Below, one piece after another: positions 26,937 to 34,905 of a stretch of 64,000 nt of DNA. The translations under genes were made by a program, and so were the position numbers. Each line of letters starts with the position of its first letter. Within the stretch, counting starts at the first letter, position 1. This DNA comes from Candidatus Brevundimonas colombiensis. GTDB lineage: Bacteria; Pseudomonadota; Alphaproteobacteria; Caulobacterales; Caulobacteraceae. The stretch spans positions 744,001 to 808,000 of the forward strand of contig CP119326.1 of the NCBI GenBank assembly GCA_029202665.1, read 5' to 3'. The notes below the pieces were generated by a model that did no database searches, was not told where the DNA came from, and was given only the letters and a program-made list of their open reading frames with translations.

Positions 26937-28826
26937 TTACTGGCAGGCTAGGCACTCGTCGTAGTCGGTCTTGGGCATCGAGAAGAGGTCGGGCTGGTTC
27001 GGATCGATCACCGCCTCGGCCTTGTCCTCGGCGCCGGCGAAGGCCGCGCGCTGAACCGACTTGGAGCGCAGATAATACAGCGACTTCACGCCGCGCTCCC
27101 AGGCCGACCAGTGCAGCATGTGCAGGTCCCACTTGTTGACGTCGCCGGGGATGAACAGGTTCAGCGACTGGGCCTGGCAGATTTCCGGCGCGCGATCGGC
27201 GGCCAGTTCGACCACCCAGCGCTGGTCCAGTTCGAAGGCGGTCTTGAACACGCCCTTCTCGTCCTCGTTCAGGTCGTCGATGTGCTGGACCGAGCCTTCA
27301 TGCTCCAGGATCGAGTTCCAGACGGTCTCGGTGTTGATGCCCTTTTCGTCGAGCAGGCGCTCCAGATAGGGGTTCTTGACCGCGAAAGAGCCCGACAGGG
27401 TCTTGTGGGTATAGATGTTGGCCGGGATCGGCTCGATGCCGGCGGACGTGCCGCCGCAGATGATCGAGATGGAGGCGGTCGGGGCGATGGCCAGCTTGTG
27501 GCTGAACCGCTCCATGACGCCGCGCTCCTGGGCGTCCAGGCAGGGACCCTTCTCCTCGGCCAGGGTGCGGCTGGCCTTGTCGGCCTCGCGGCGCAGATGT
27601 TTGAACAGGCGCATGTTCCACGACTTGGCCATGGCGCTTTCGAAGGCCACGCCCTGACCCTGCAGGAAGGAGTGGAAGCCCATCAGGCCCAGACCCACCG
27701 AACGCTCGCGCTTGGCCGAATAGACGGCGGCGGCCATGGCGGGCGGGGCGCGGCGGATGAAGTCCTCCAGCACATTGTCCAGGAACCGCATCAGGTCCTC
27801 GACGAAGCGCGGCTCCTCGCGCCATTCCAGGAAGGTCTCGGCGTTGACCGACGACAGGCAGCAGACGGCGGTGCGGTCCACGCCCAGGTGGTCGCGCCCG
27901 GTGTGCAGCATGATCTCGGCGCACAGGTTCGACTGTTTGACCTTCAGGCCCAGGTCGCGCTGGTGCGGCGCCATCTGGCGGTTCACCGTGTCGGAGAAGA
28001 TCAGATAGGGTTCGCCCGTCTGCATGCGGATGTCGAGCAGCTTGGTCCACAGCGAGCGGGCATCGACGGTCTTCAGGACTTCGCCGTCCTTGGGCGATTT
28101 CAGGTCGAAGGTCGCGCCGACCTTCACCGCCTCCATGAATTCGTCGGTGACGTTGATGCCGTGGTGCAGGTTCAGGGACTTGCGGTTGAAGTCGCCCGAA
28201 GGTTTGCGGATCTCAAGGAATTCTTCGATCTCCGGGTGATGGATGTCGAGGTACACAGCGGCGGAACCGCGACGCAGCGAGCCTTGGCTGATCGCCAGGG
28301 TCAGACTGTCCATCACGCGGATGAAGGGGATGATGCCCGAGGTCTTGCCCGCGCCCTTGACCTTTTCGCCAATCGACCGGACGCCGCCCCAATAGGTGCC
28401 GATGCCGCCGCCGTTCGAGGCCAGGGAGACATTCTCGTTCCAGACGTTCTGGATGCCGTCCAGGCTGTCGCTGACGGCGTTCAGGAAGCAGGAGATCGGC
28501 AGGCCGCGATCCGCGCCGCCGTTCGACAGGACCGGGGTGGCGGGCATGAACCACAGGCGGCTCATGTAGTCGTACAGGCGCTGGGCGTGGTCGGCGTCGT
28601 CCGAGAAGGCGGTCGAGACGCGGGCGAACATGTCCTGGTAGCTCTCGCCCGGCAGCAGATAGCGGTCTTCCAGCGTCTTCTTGCCGAAATCGGTCAGCAG
28701 ATCGTCGCGCGACCGGTCCACCTGAACCGATTTCACCACGGTCAAATGGGGGCGTTCAGGCGTCGGCGTTCCCGCAACGCCTTGGAATTCCGTCGTCTTC
28801 AATGCCTCGCCGCCAGCCATGATCAT
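26937..28826 (-). CDS. nrdA: Ribonucleotide reductase class Ia, large subunit (no ATP-cone)
   Basis: Reduces ribonucleoside diphosphates to deoxy forms with the NrdB radical subunit; 629 residues. The active-site elements are PISCFLNAV (first redox cysteine), SNLCAEIMLHT (Asn/Cys/Glu of the catalytic centre), AVCCLSSVN (second redox cysteine) and the C-terminal ECLACQ shuttle pair. The N-terminus goes directly into the catalytic domain, so the roughly 90-residue ATP-cone of E. coli NrdA is missing. The first of two ATGs is chosen, five bases after AGGA. Two NrdR-like boxes lie upstream, as they do for the distant nrdB. Confidence 0.95.
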   Translation of the reverse strand: MIMAGGEALKTTEFQGVAGTPTPERPHLTVVKSVQVDRSRDDLLTDFGKKTLEDRYLLPGESYQDMFARVSTAFSDDADHAQRLYDYMSRLWFMPATPVLSNGGADRGLPISCFLNAVSDSLDGIQNVWNENVSLASNGGGIGTYWGGVRSIGEKVKGAGKTSGIIPFIRVMDSLTLAISQGSLRRGSAAVYLDIHHPEIEEFLEIRKPSGDFNRKSLNLHHGINVTDEFMEAVKVGATFDLKSPKDGEVLKTVDARSLWTKLLDIRMQTGEPYLIFSDTVNRQMAPHQRDLGLKVKQSNLCAEIMLHTGRDHLGVDRTAVCCLSSVNAETFLEWREEPRFVEDLMRFLDNVLEDFIRRAPPAMAAAVYSAKRERSVGLGLMGFHSFLQGQGVAFESAMAKSWNMRLFKHLRREADKASRTLAEEKGPCLDAQERGVMERFSHKLAIAPTASISIICGGTSAGIEPIPANIYTHKTLSGSFAVKNPYLERLLDEKGINTETVWNSILEHEGSVQHIDDLNEDEKGVFKTAFELDQRWVVELAADRAPEICQAQSLNLFIPGDVNKWDLHMLHWSAWERGVKSLYYLRSKSVQRAAFAGAEDKAEAVIDPNQPDLFSMPKTDYDECLACQ

Positions 28827-28869
28827 CCGCGTCCTGAACAGAAATAGCCTAGAGCCAACTGCGCCGTAA

Positions 28870-28885
28870 CCACATCATCTTGTGG
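28870..28885. promoter_or_regulatory. NrdR-like box, proximal (nrdA)
   Basis: On the minus strand it reads CCACAAGATGATGTGG, matching most positions of the 16-base NrdR consensus (aCaCwAtATatwGtgt). Its start is exactly 31 bases from the distal box. Confidence 0.65.
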
Positions 28886-28900
28886 CTTCTGCGCTCCCCG

Positions 28901-28916
28901 AGCCCACATATAGGGC
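28901..28916. promoter_or_regulatory. NrdR-like box, distal (nrdA)
   Basis: On the minus strand it reads GCCCTATATGTGGGCT, keeping the CTATAT core of the consensus. The 31-base phase with the proximal box is the usual NrdR tandem arrangement. Confidence 0.6.
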
Positions 28917-29099
28917 GCATATGCCTAATGACCCGTCAACGGGCTTGACGGTCGGTTTGTGAGCGAATCGGTCGGACAAGTCGCGCAGGCATGTGGAAAA
29001 GCCCGCGAGCAAGCCAGCACGACCCTTTTGCATCCTTGCGACAGCAGGATCACGAACGCGTGATAGGAACGCACGGTCAGCTTGGCCGTTCGCCACTTC

Positions 29100-29873
29100 A
29101 TGACCCTGTCCGATCTTCGTTCCTTTTTGAGACGTATCCTGACCGTCGCCCGCACCGAGATCGCGGCCCTGACCGCCCTGCTCGTCATGGCGGGCGGGGT
29201 CTTGAGCTTCATCGAGATCGCCGACGACATGACCGAGGCGGACGGCCAGGCCTTCGACCAGCACGTCCTGGCTCTGATGCGCCCCTATGCCGACGATCCG
29301 GGCCGGCCGTGGGGGCCGTGGTGGCTGAAGGAGGCGGCAGCCGACATCACCTCGCTGGGCGGCATATCGGTGCTGGGCCTGTTCGCCCTGATCGTGATCG
29401 TCTTTCTGCTGAGCCAGAGGAAATGGCTGTCGTCGCTTCTGCTGGTGCTGGGCCTGGCCGGCGGCGTGGCGCTGAGCGAAGGGCTGAAGGCGGTGTTCGA
29501 GCGCGAACGGCCGCCCGCCGCCATGCAGGCGGTCGAGACGATCAACGCCAGCTTCCCGTCGGGCCACGCGCTCCTGTCCACCGTCTTCTATCTGTCGGTC
29601 GCCGTCATGCTGACCCGCGCCTTTCCCAAACGCCGGTTCAAGGCCTTCGTCCTGGGGGTGGGGATACTGATGGCCCTGCTGGTCGGGCTGACGCGGGTCT
29701 ATCTGGGCGCGCACTGGGCCTCGGACGTGCTGGCCGGATGGGCGGTGGGCGCGGCCTGGGCCATGGCCCTGTGGCTGGTCGCCTACGCCATCGCCCGGGT
29801 GCAACAGGGCCGCCACGCCGCGCTTCAGGACCACCAGACGCAGGAACGGGCCGACGCCGCGACCAAAGTCTAG
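29100..29873 (+). CDS. PAP2-family membrane phosphatase
   Basis: 257 residues with about five membrane segments. The three phosphatase motifs are KAVFERERP, PSGH and TRVYLGAHWASDVL, which supply the catalytic histidines. Likely substrates are lipid phosphates such as undecaprenyl pyrophosphate or phosphatidylglycerol phosphate, acting at the periplasmic face. ATG 29100 is preferred to a TTG six codons upstream; neither has a strong ribosome-binding site. Confidence 0.87.
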   Translation: MTLSDLRSFLRRILTVARTEIAALTALLVMAGGVLSFIEIADDMTEADGQAFDQHVLALMRPYADDPGRPWGPWWLKEAAADITSLGGISVLGLFALIVIVFLLSQRKWLSSLLLVLGLAGGVALSEGLKAVFERERPPAAMQAVETINASFPSGHALLSTVFYLSVAVMLTRAFPKRRFKAFVLGVGILMALLVGLTRVYLGAHWASDVLAGWAVGAAWAMALWLVAYAIARVQQGRHAALQDHQTQERADAATKV

Positions 29874-29955
29874 GCCCCGCGCCGCGTCCGAGACAGGATA
29901 GTGAAGCCTGCACGCCCCCACAGGATCGCGAGAGGGGCGCATACGGAGAAACACC

Positions 29956-31275
29956 ATGGACGCCGCCGCCCTTTACGCCGAACGCCTGAAGACCCCCGAC
30001 CAGGCCGCCGCCCTGATCGCCTCGGGCGCGAAGGTCGCCATGGGCCTGGGCGTCTCCCAGCCGCCGGCCCTGCTGAAGGCCCTGGCCGATCGGGCCGGGC
30101 GGGGCGAGGTCGACGACGTCAACCTCTATTATCTGCTCAGCACCGCCATCGCCGGCCAGACCGTGCTGCGCGACGAGCTGATGGGCCGCATCCGCCCCTG
30201 GAGCCTGTTTCACACCGCCATCGAACGCGGGCTTGAGCAGCGGGCGCGCGACGCCGGCCGACCCAACCCGGTCCAGTTCATCCCCACCGGCTTTCAGCAG
30301 TCGCCGCGCCTGCTGTGCCGCGAGGTCGGGGTGGACACGCTGATCTGCACCGTGTCGCCGATGGATGGGGACGGCTTCTTCTCGTTCGGCGCCAACACCG
30401 ACTATTCCAAGCCGGTGTCCGAGACGGCCCGCACGGTGATCGTGGAGGTCAATCCGCACATGCCGCGCGTATTCGGCGACTGCACCGTTCATGTGTCGCG
30501 GGTCGCGGGAATCGTGGAGCACGCCGCCCCCCTGCTGGTCGTGCCCATGGCCCAGCCCCAGCCGGCTGATCTGGTCATCGGCCGGACCATCGCCGATCTG
30601 GTCGAGGACGGCTCGACGCTGCAGATGGGCATCGGCGCCCTGCCCAACGCCGTCTGCGATGCGCTGAAGGACCACCGCCATCTGGGCGTCCATACCGAGA
30701 TGCTGACGCCCGGCCTGGTCGAACTGATGCAGGCGGGTGCGGCCGATCACGCCCGAAAGACCCTGCATCCCGGCGTCGGCGTCTTCACCTTTTCGATGGG
30801 CGACCAGAACACCTACGACTTCCTGGACGGCAATCGCGGGCTGGAGGCCCATCCGGTCTCCTATGTGAACGATCCAGCGGTGATCGCCCGCAATGCGAAG
30901 ATGATCTCGGTCAACGCCACGCTTCAGATCGATCTGAGCGGCGCCTGCTGTTCGGAATTCCTGAACGGACGCCAGTTCACGGCGGCGGGCGGCCAACTGG
31001 ACTTCGTGCGCGGGGCCTATGAGTCGGACGGCGGCAAGTCGATCATCGCCTGTCATTCCACGGCGGCGAAAGGGACGGCCTCGCGTATCGTGGCGCGTCT
31101 GGACGGGCCGGTGACGACGCCGCGCAATGACACCCACATCATCGTCACCGAACACGGCTGGACCGATCTGAAAGGCAAGTCGACCAGCCAACGGGCGCTG
31201 GCCCTGATCGCCCTGGCGGCGCCCGAGTTCCGCGACGGCCTGACGCGTGAGGCGCGCGCCCAGGGGCTGATCTGA
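29956..31275 (+). CDS. Acetyl-CoA hydrolase/transferase family (4-hydroxybutyrate CoA-transferase-like)
   Basis: 439 residues. The catalytic glutamate of this branch lies in the block LGVHTEML (about residue 238), and GMGIGALPNAV-like and GGQLDFVRGAY blocks are present, as in 4-hydroxybutyrate and related CoA-transferases. It would move CoA between short-chain acids such as acetate and a hydroxy or branched acid. It appears to be a single-gene unit with a good ribosome-binding site (GGAGAA). A half-copy of the ATAGT-GAAG operator lies 58 bases upstream but lacks the second arm. Confidence 0.85.
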   Translation: MDAAALYAERLKTPDQAAALIASGAKVAMGLGVSQPPALLKALADRAGRGEVDDVNLYYLLSTAIAGQTVLRDELMGRIRPWSLFHTAIERGLEQRARDAGRPNPVQFIPTGFQQSPRLLCREVGVDTLICTVSPMDGDGFFSFGANTDYSKPVSETARTVIVEVNPHMPRVFGDCTVHVSRVAGIVEHAAPLLVVPMAQPQPADLVIGRTIADLVEDGSTLQMGIGALPNAVCDALKDHRHLGVHTEMLTPGLVELMQAGAADHARKTLHPGVGVFTFSMGDQNTYDFLDGNRGLEAHPVSYVNDPAVIARNAKMISVNATLQIDLSGACCSEFLNGRQFTAAGGQLDFVRGAYESDGGKSIIACHSTAAKGTASRIVARLDGPVTTPRNDTHIIVTEHGWTDLKGKSTSQRALALIALAAPEFRDGLTREARAQGLI

Positions 31276-31328
31276 CGTCATCCCGCAAGGGTTTCGTCTT
31301 GCGCCGACGGCGGCTAAGGGTTCCGCCC

Positions 31329-32132
31329 ATGACCCAAGCGCTACTGTCGATCGATCACGTCAGCGTCGTGCGCGGCGACCGCGCCCTGTTGAACGCCATC
31401 AGCCTGACCCTCCCCGAGGGCCGCCACACCGCCATCCTGGGCCGCAACGGATCAGGCAAGTCGACCCTGGTCAAGCTGATCACCCGCCAGATCTATCCGA
31501 CCGCCGGCGTGGGCGGCGACGGCGGCATAGGCGAGGTCCGCATCCTGGGCCGCGCCCACTGGGACGTCTTCGAACTGCGCAGCCTGCTGGGCGTGGTGTC
31601 GCCCGCCGTCCAGTCCGACTTCACCTCCGACGAGATGTTGGAAGTGTTCGACGCGGTGGTGTCCGGCTTCTTCGCCGCGCGTGGGGTGTGGAACCACGAC
31701 GTGACCGAGGCGATGCGCCGCGCCGGTCGCGAGGCGCTGGAACGGATGGGCGTCGCGCATCTGATCGGGCGGAAGATGGCCACCCTGTCGACCGGTGAGG
31801 CGCGCCGGGTGCTGATCGCCCGCGCCCTGGTTCACCGGCCCCGCGCCCTGCTGCTGGACGAGCCGTGCGGCGGGCTGGACCCGGCGACGCGACGCCAGTT
31901 CCTGGAGGCGCTGCGCGATGTGGCGCGATCGGGCGTGACCCTGGTGCTGGTCACTCACCACATCGAGGAGATCCTGCCCGAGATCGACCATCTGGTCCTG
32001 CTGCGCGACGGTCAGGTTCTGGCGGATGGCGCCAAGGACGACCTCTTGACCCACCCAGTGCTCAGCGACCTGTTCGGCCTGCCGACCACGGTCGAGCAGC
32101 GCGGCGACTGGTTCTGGGCGCATCTGGACTGA
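31329..32132 (+). CDS. ABC-type ATP-binding protein without a membrane partner
   Basis: 267 residues. Walker A GRNGSGKST, the signature LSTGEARRVLIARAL, Walker B ALLLDEPCGGLD and the switch histidine in VTHH are intact, so it should hydrolyse ATP. It most resembles the ModF/YnjD-like or iron-type ATPases. No permease or binding protein is adjacent, so its partner is elsewhere or it acts alone. ATG 31329 follows TAAGGG; an in-frame start ten codons earlier is unlikely. Confidence 0.82.
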   Translation: MTQALLSIDHVSVVRGDRALLNAISLTLPEGRHTAILGRNGSGKSTLVKLITRQIYPTAGVGGDGGIGEVRILGRAHWDVFELRSLLGVVSPAVQSDFTSDEMLEVFDAVVSGFFAARGVWNHDVTEAMRRAGREALERMGVAHLIGRKMATLSTGEARRVLIARALVHRPRALLLDEPCGGLDPATRRQFLEALRDVARSGVTLVLVTHHIEEILPEIDHLVLLRDGQVLADGAKDDLLTHPVLSDLFGLPTTVEQRGDWFWAHLD

Positions 32133-32149
32133 GGGCGGCTTGCCGCAGC

Positions 32150-33478
32150 ATGGGGAAAGGGCGAAGCTGGACCCTGATGCTGCGCCCCCTCTTCCTGATC
32201 CTGGCCCTGATCGCCGCGCCCGTCGGCGCCCCAGCCAGCGCCAGTGCGGCCCAGCGGGGCTATGCGACGCAAGGCGACTGCGGCGGGCGGCCAATGACCA
32301 TGGTGCGGATGGCGCCCGGCTATTGCCTTGGGCTGGTGTGGCAGGGTGCAGGGGCGGACGGGCCGCGAATGCCGCGCGGCCTGTTGGCCCTCTCCGGCGG
32401 CGACTGGCTGGTCACGGACCTGGGCGGCTGGCAGGCAGGGCGGGGTTCGGTCTGGCGGCTGTCGTTCGCCCCCGACGGATCGGCGCGCTGGCGCAGGCTG
32501 GCCCAGGGCCTGTCCATGCCCCACACCGTGGCGCGCGGGCCGGACGGGCGGATCTATGTGTCCGAGATGAACCGCATCCTGACGCTGGACCCGGACGCGG
32601 CCGATCCGGCGGCGACGGTGCGGACCGTGATCGGCGGCCTGCCCGACAACCGGCTGCACGACAATCGCCACCCCCTGTCCAGCTTCGTCTTCGACGGCGA
32701 CGGCGCGCTGCTGGTCAATGTCGGGGCGCCCAGCGACCGCTGCGTGGACGACCGGGGCCGGCCGCGCACGACGGCCTCGGGCGCCTGTATCGACAGCGGC
32801 GAGACGGCCCAGGTGCGGCGTCACGCCTATCTGGGGATCGGCCGCTGGGCCGAGGAAAGCACGGTCTTCGCCTCGGGCCTGAGGAACTCCATCGCCTTGG
32901 TTCGGCATCCATCGGGCACGATCCTGCAGGGCGAGAACTCGGTCGACCTGACCACGCCCGACCACCCCTATGACGAGATCAACGTCCTTCGCCGGGGCGG
33001 CGACTACGGCTGGCCCTATTGCGTCGACCTGGCCACGCCCCTGCCGGGTTGGAGCGCGGCCCAGGCGCGGTGCGGCCAGCGCGATCGGCCCGTGGCGCTT
33101 CTGCCGCCGCACGCCGCGCCGCTGGACCTGATCTATTACGAGGGGACGATGTTCCCCCAACTGCGCGGCCAACTGCTGATGAGCTGGCACGGCTATCGCC
33201 GCACGGGCGGGCGGATCGTGGCGGCCGAGACGGACGACCGGGGGCGGCCCCTGACCGACATCGGCGGCCGCTACGCCCTGTATCCACGCGGTTCGGCGCC
33301 CTATCCAACGGGCGCGCCCAGCGTGCGCGGCAAGGTGCTGACGCCCGGCTGGGATGCGGTCGCCGGCCGCCAGCCGCGTGGTTCGCCGGTCGTGATGGCC
33401 GTCGCCGCCGACGGATCGATCTGGGTCGCGGACGACCGCAGCCGGGCGATCCTGAGGATCGCCCGGCCGACGGATTAG
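32150..33478 (+). CDS. Exported glucose/sorbosone dehydrogenase-family protein (PQQ type)
   Basis: 442 residues with a signal peptide (LILALIAAPVGAPASASAA). The start is ATG 32150 or ATG 32177; both give an export signal. The mature part is a six-bladed beta-propeller of the GSDH family, with blocks LSMPHTVARGPDGRIYVSE, NRHPLSSFVFDGDG, FASGLRNSIAL, and RRGGDYGWPYC. Such proteins oxidise aldoses with pyrroloquinoline quinone in the periplasm, but some homologs have other substrates. The extra cysteines suggest disulfides. Its stop overlaps the convergent argG stop by four bases. Confidence 0.82.
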   Translation: MGKGRSWTLMLRPLFLILALIAAPVGAPASASAAQRGYATQGDCGGRPMTMVRMAPGYCLGLVWQGAGADGPRMPRGLLALSGGDWLVTDLGGWQAGRGSVWRLSFAPDGSARWRRLAQGLSMPHTVARGPDGRIYVSEMNRILTLDPDAADPAATVRTVIGGLPDNRLHDNRHPLSSFVFDGDGALLVNVGAPSDRCVDDRGRPRTTASGACIDSGETAQVRRHAYLGIGRWAEESTVFASGLRNSIALVRHPSGTILQGENSVDLTTPDHPYDEINVLRRGGDYGWPYCVDLATPLPGWSAAQARCGQRDRPVALLPPHAAPLDLIYYEGTMFPQLRGQLLMSWHGYRRTGGRIVAAETDDRGRPLTDIGGRYALYPRGSAPYPTGAPSVRGKVLTPGWDAVAGRQPRGSPVVMAVAADGSIWVADDRSRAILRIARPTD

Positions 33479-34713
33479 CCTTCGCGCGCCTCGCGCTTGG
33501 CCAGGACGCGCAGGCGGAGCGCGTTCAGCTTGATGAAGCCGGCGGCGTCCTTGTGGTCGTAGGCCTGGACGCCTTCCTCGAAGGTGACCAGGTCCTGGTC
33601 GTACAGGCTGTTGGGGCTTTCGCGGCCGATGACCGAGACATTGCCCTTGTACAGCTTGACCTTGACCGTGCCCGACACCTTTTCCTGGCTGAGGTCGATG
33701 GCGGCCTGCAGCATCTCGCGTTCGGGCGAGAACCAGAAGCCGTTGTAGATCAGCTCGGCGTATTTCGGCATCAGCTGGTCCTTCAGGTGCATGGAGCCGC
33801 CGTCCAGGGTGATGCTTTCGATGCCGCGGTGGGCCGCGATCAGGATGGTCCCGCCGGGGGTCTCATAGACGCCGCGCGACTTCATGCCGACGAAGCGGTT
33901 CTCGACCAGGTCCAGACGGCCGATCCCGTTGTCGTGGCCATACTGGTTCAGGGCGGTCAGCAGGGTCGCCGGGCTCATGGCCTCGCCGTTGATCGAGACG
34001 GGATCGCCCTTTTCGAAACCGATCTCGATGACCGTCGCCACGTTCGGCGCGTCTTCGGGGCTAATGGTGCGCTGGTGGACGAACTCGGGCGCCTCGACCG
34101 CCGGGTCTTCCAGCACCTTGCCCTCGGACGAGGAGTGCAGAAGGTTGGCGTCGACGCTGAACGGCGCCTCGCCGCGCTTGTCCTTGGAAATCGGGATTTG
34201 GTTCTTCTCGGCGAAGTCCAGCAGAGCCTCGCGGCTGCGGAACTCCCACTCGCGCCACGGAGCGATGACGCGGATGTCGGGCTCCAGCGCGTAATAGCCC
34301 AGTTCGAACCGGACCTGGTCGTTGCCCTTGCCGGTCGCGCCGTGACAGACGGCGTCGGCCCCGACCTGACGGGCGATCTCGATCTGGCGTTTGGAGATCA
34401 GCGGACGGGCGATGGAGGTGCCCAGCAGATAATCGCCCTCGTACTGCGCATTGGCGCGGAACATGGGGAAGACGAAGTCGCGCACGAACTCTTCGCGCAG
34501 GTCGTCGATGAAGATGTTCTCGGGCTTGATGCCCAGCTTCAGCGCCTTTTCGCGCGCAGGTCCAAGCTCCTCGCCCTGCCCCAGGTCGGCGGTGAAGGTC
34601 ACGACCTCGGCGTTATATTCGGTCTGCAGCCACTTCAGGATGATCGAGGTGTCCAGGCCGCCGGAATAGGCGAGGACGACTTTCTTGACGGGCTTGTCGG
34701 CGGGGGCGGACAT
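33475..34713 (-). CDS. argG: Argininosuccinate synthase
   Basis: Joins citrulline and aspartate using ATP, the penultimate step in arginine biosynthesis; 412 residues. The pyrophosphatase-type P-loop AYSGGLDTSIILKWL lies near the N-terminus, with GKGNDQVRFELGYYAL and EFVHQRTISPEDAPN further on. The start is ATG 34713, six bases after GAG; the frame extends to 34833 but those residues do not belong to the family. It is a single-gene unit, as usual in alphaproteobacteria. Confidence 0.97.
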   Translation of the reverse strand: MSAPADKPVKKVVLAYSGGLDTSIILKWLQTEYNAEVVTFTADLGQGEELGPAREKALKLGIKPENIFIDDLREEFVRDFVFPMFRANAQYEGDYLLGTSIARPLISKRQIEIARQVGADAVCHGATGKGNDQVRFELGYYALEPDIRVIAPWREWEFRSREALLDFAEKNQIPISKDKRGEAPFSVDANLLHSSSEGKVLEDPAVEAPEFVHQRTISPEDAPNVATVIEIGFEKGDPVSINGEAMSPATLLTALNQYGHDNGIGRLDLVENRFVGMKSRGVYETPGGTILIAAHRGIESITLDGGSMHLKDQLMPKYAELIYNGFWFSPEREMLQAAIDLSQEKVSGTVKVKLYKGNVSVIGRESPNSLYDQDLVTFEEGVQAYDHKDAAGFIKLNALRLRVLAKREAREG

Positions 34714-34905
34714 GGCGGCTCTTTCGAAAACAAGTGGCGCGACGGTCGGGAAGGTGACGCGCGCATAAGACCGGGGGTCCGGCGATGCAACCTTTTCCGA
34801 GGGGCGGCGTGGCGAACATGAAGCTTTGGTCATGTTTCATTCCGTCGCGTTGCCAGTCGATTGACCCGCGTTATGGTCCGTTCACCTGCAATCCGAGGAT
34901 GAACT

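Noticed and set aside
28838..28853. A third NrdR box between the proximal box and the nrdA start
   Set aside because: The bases at the right phase do not fit the pattern at the key C and G positions.
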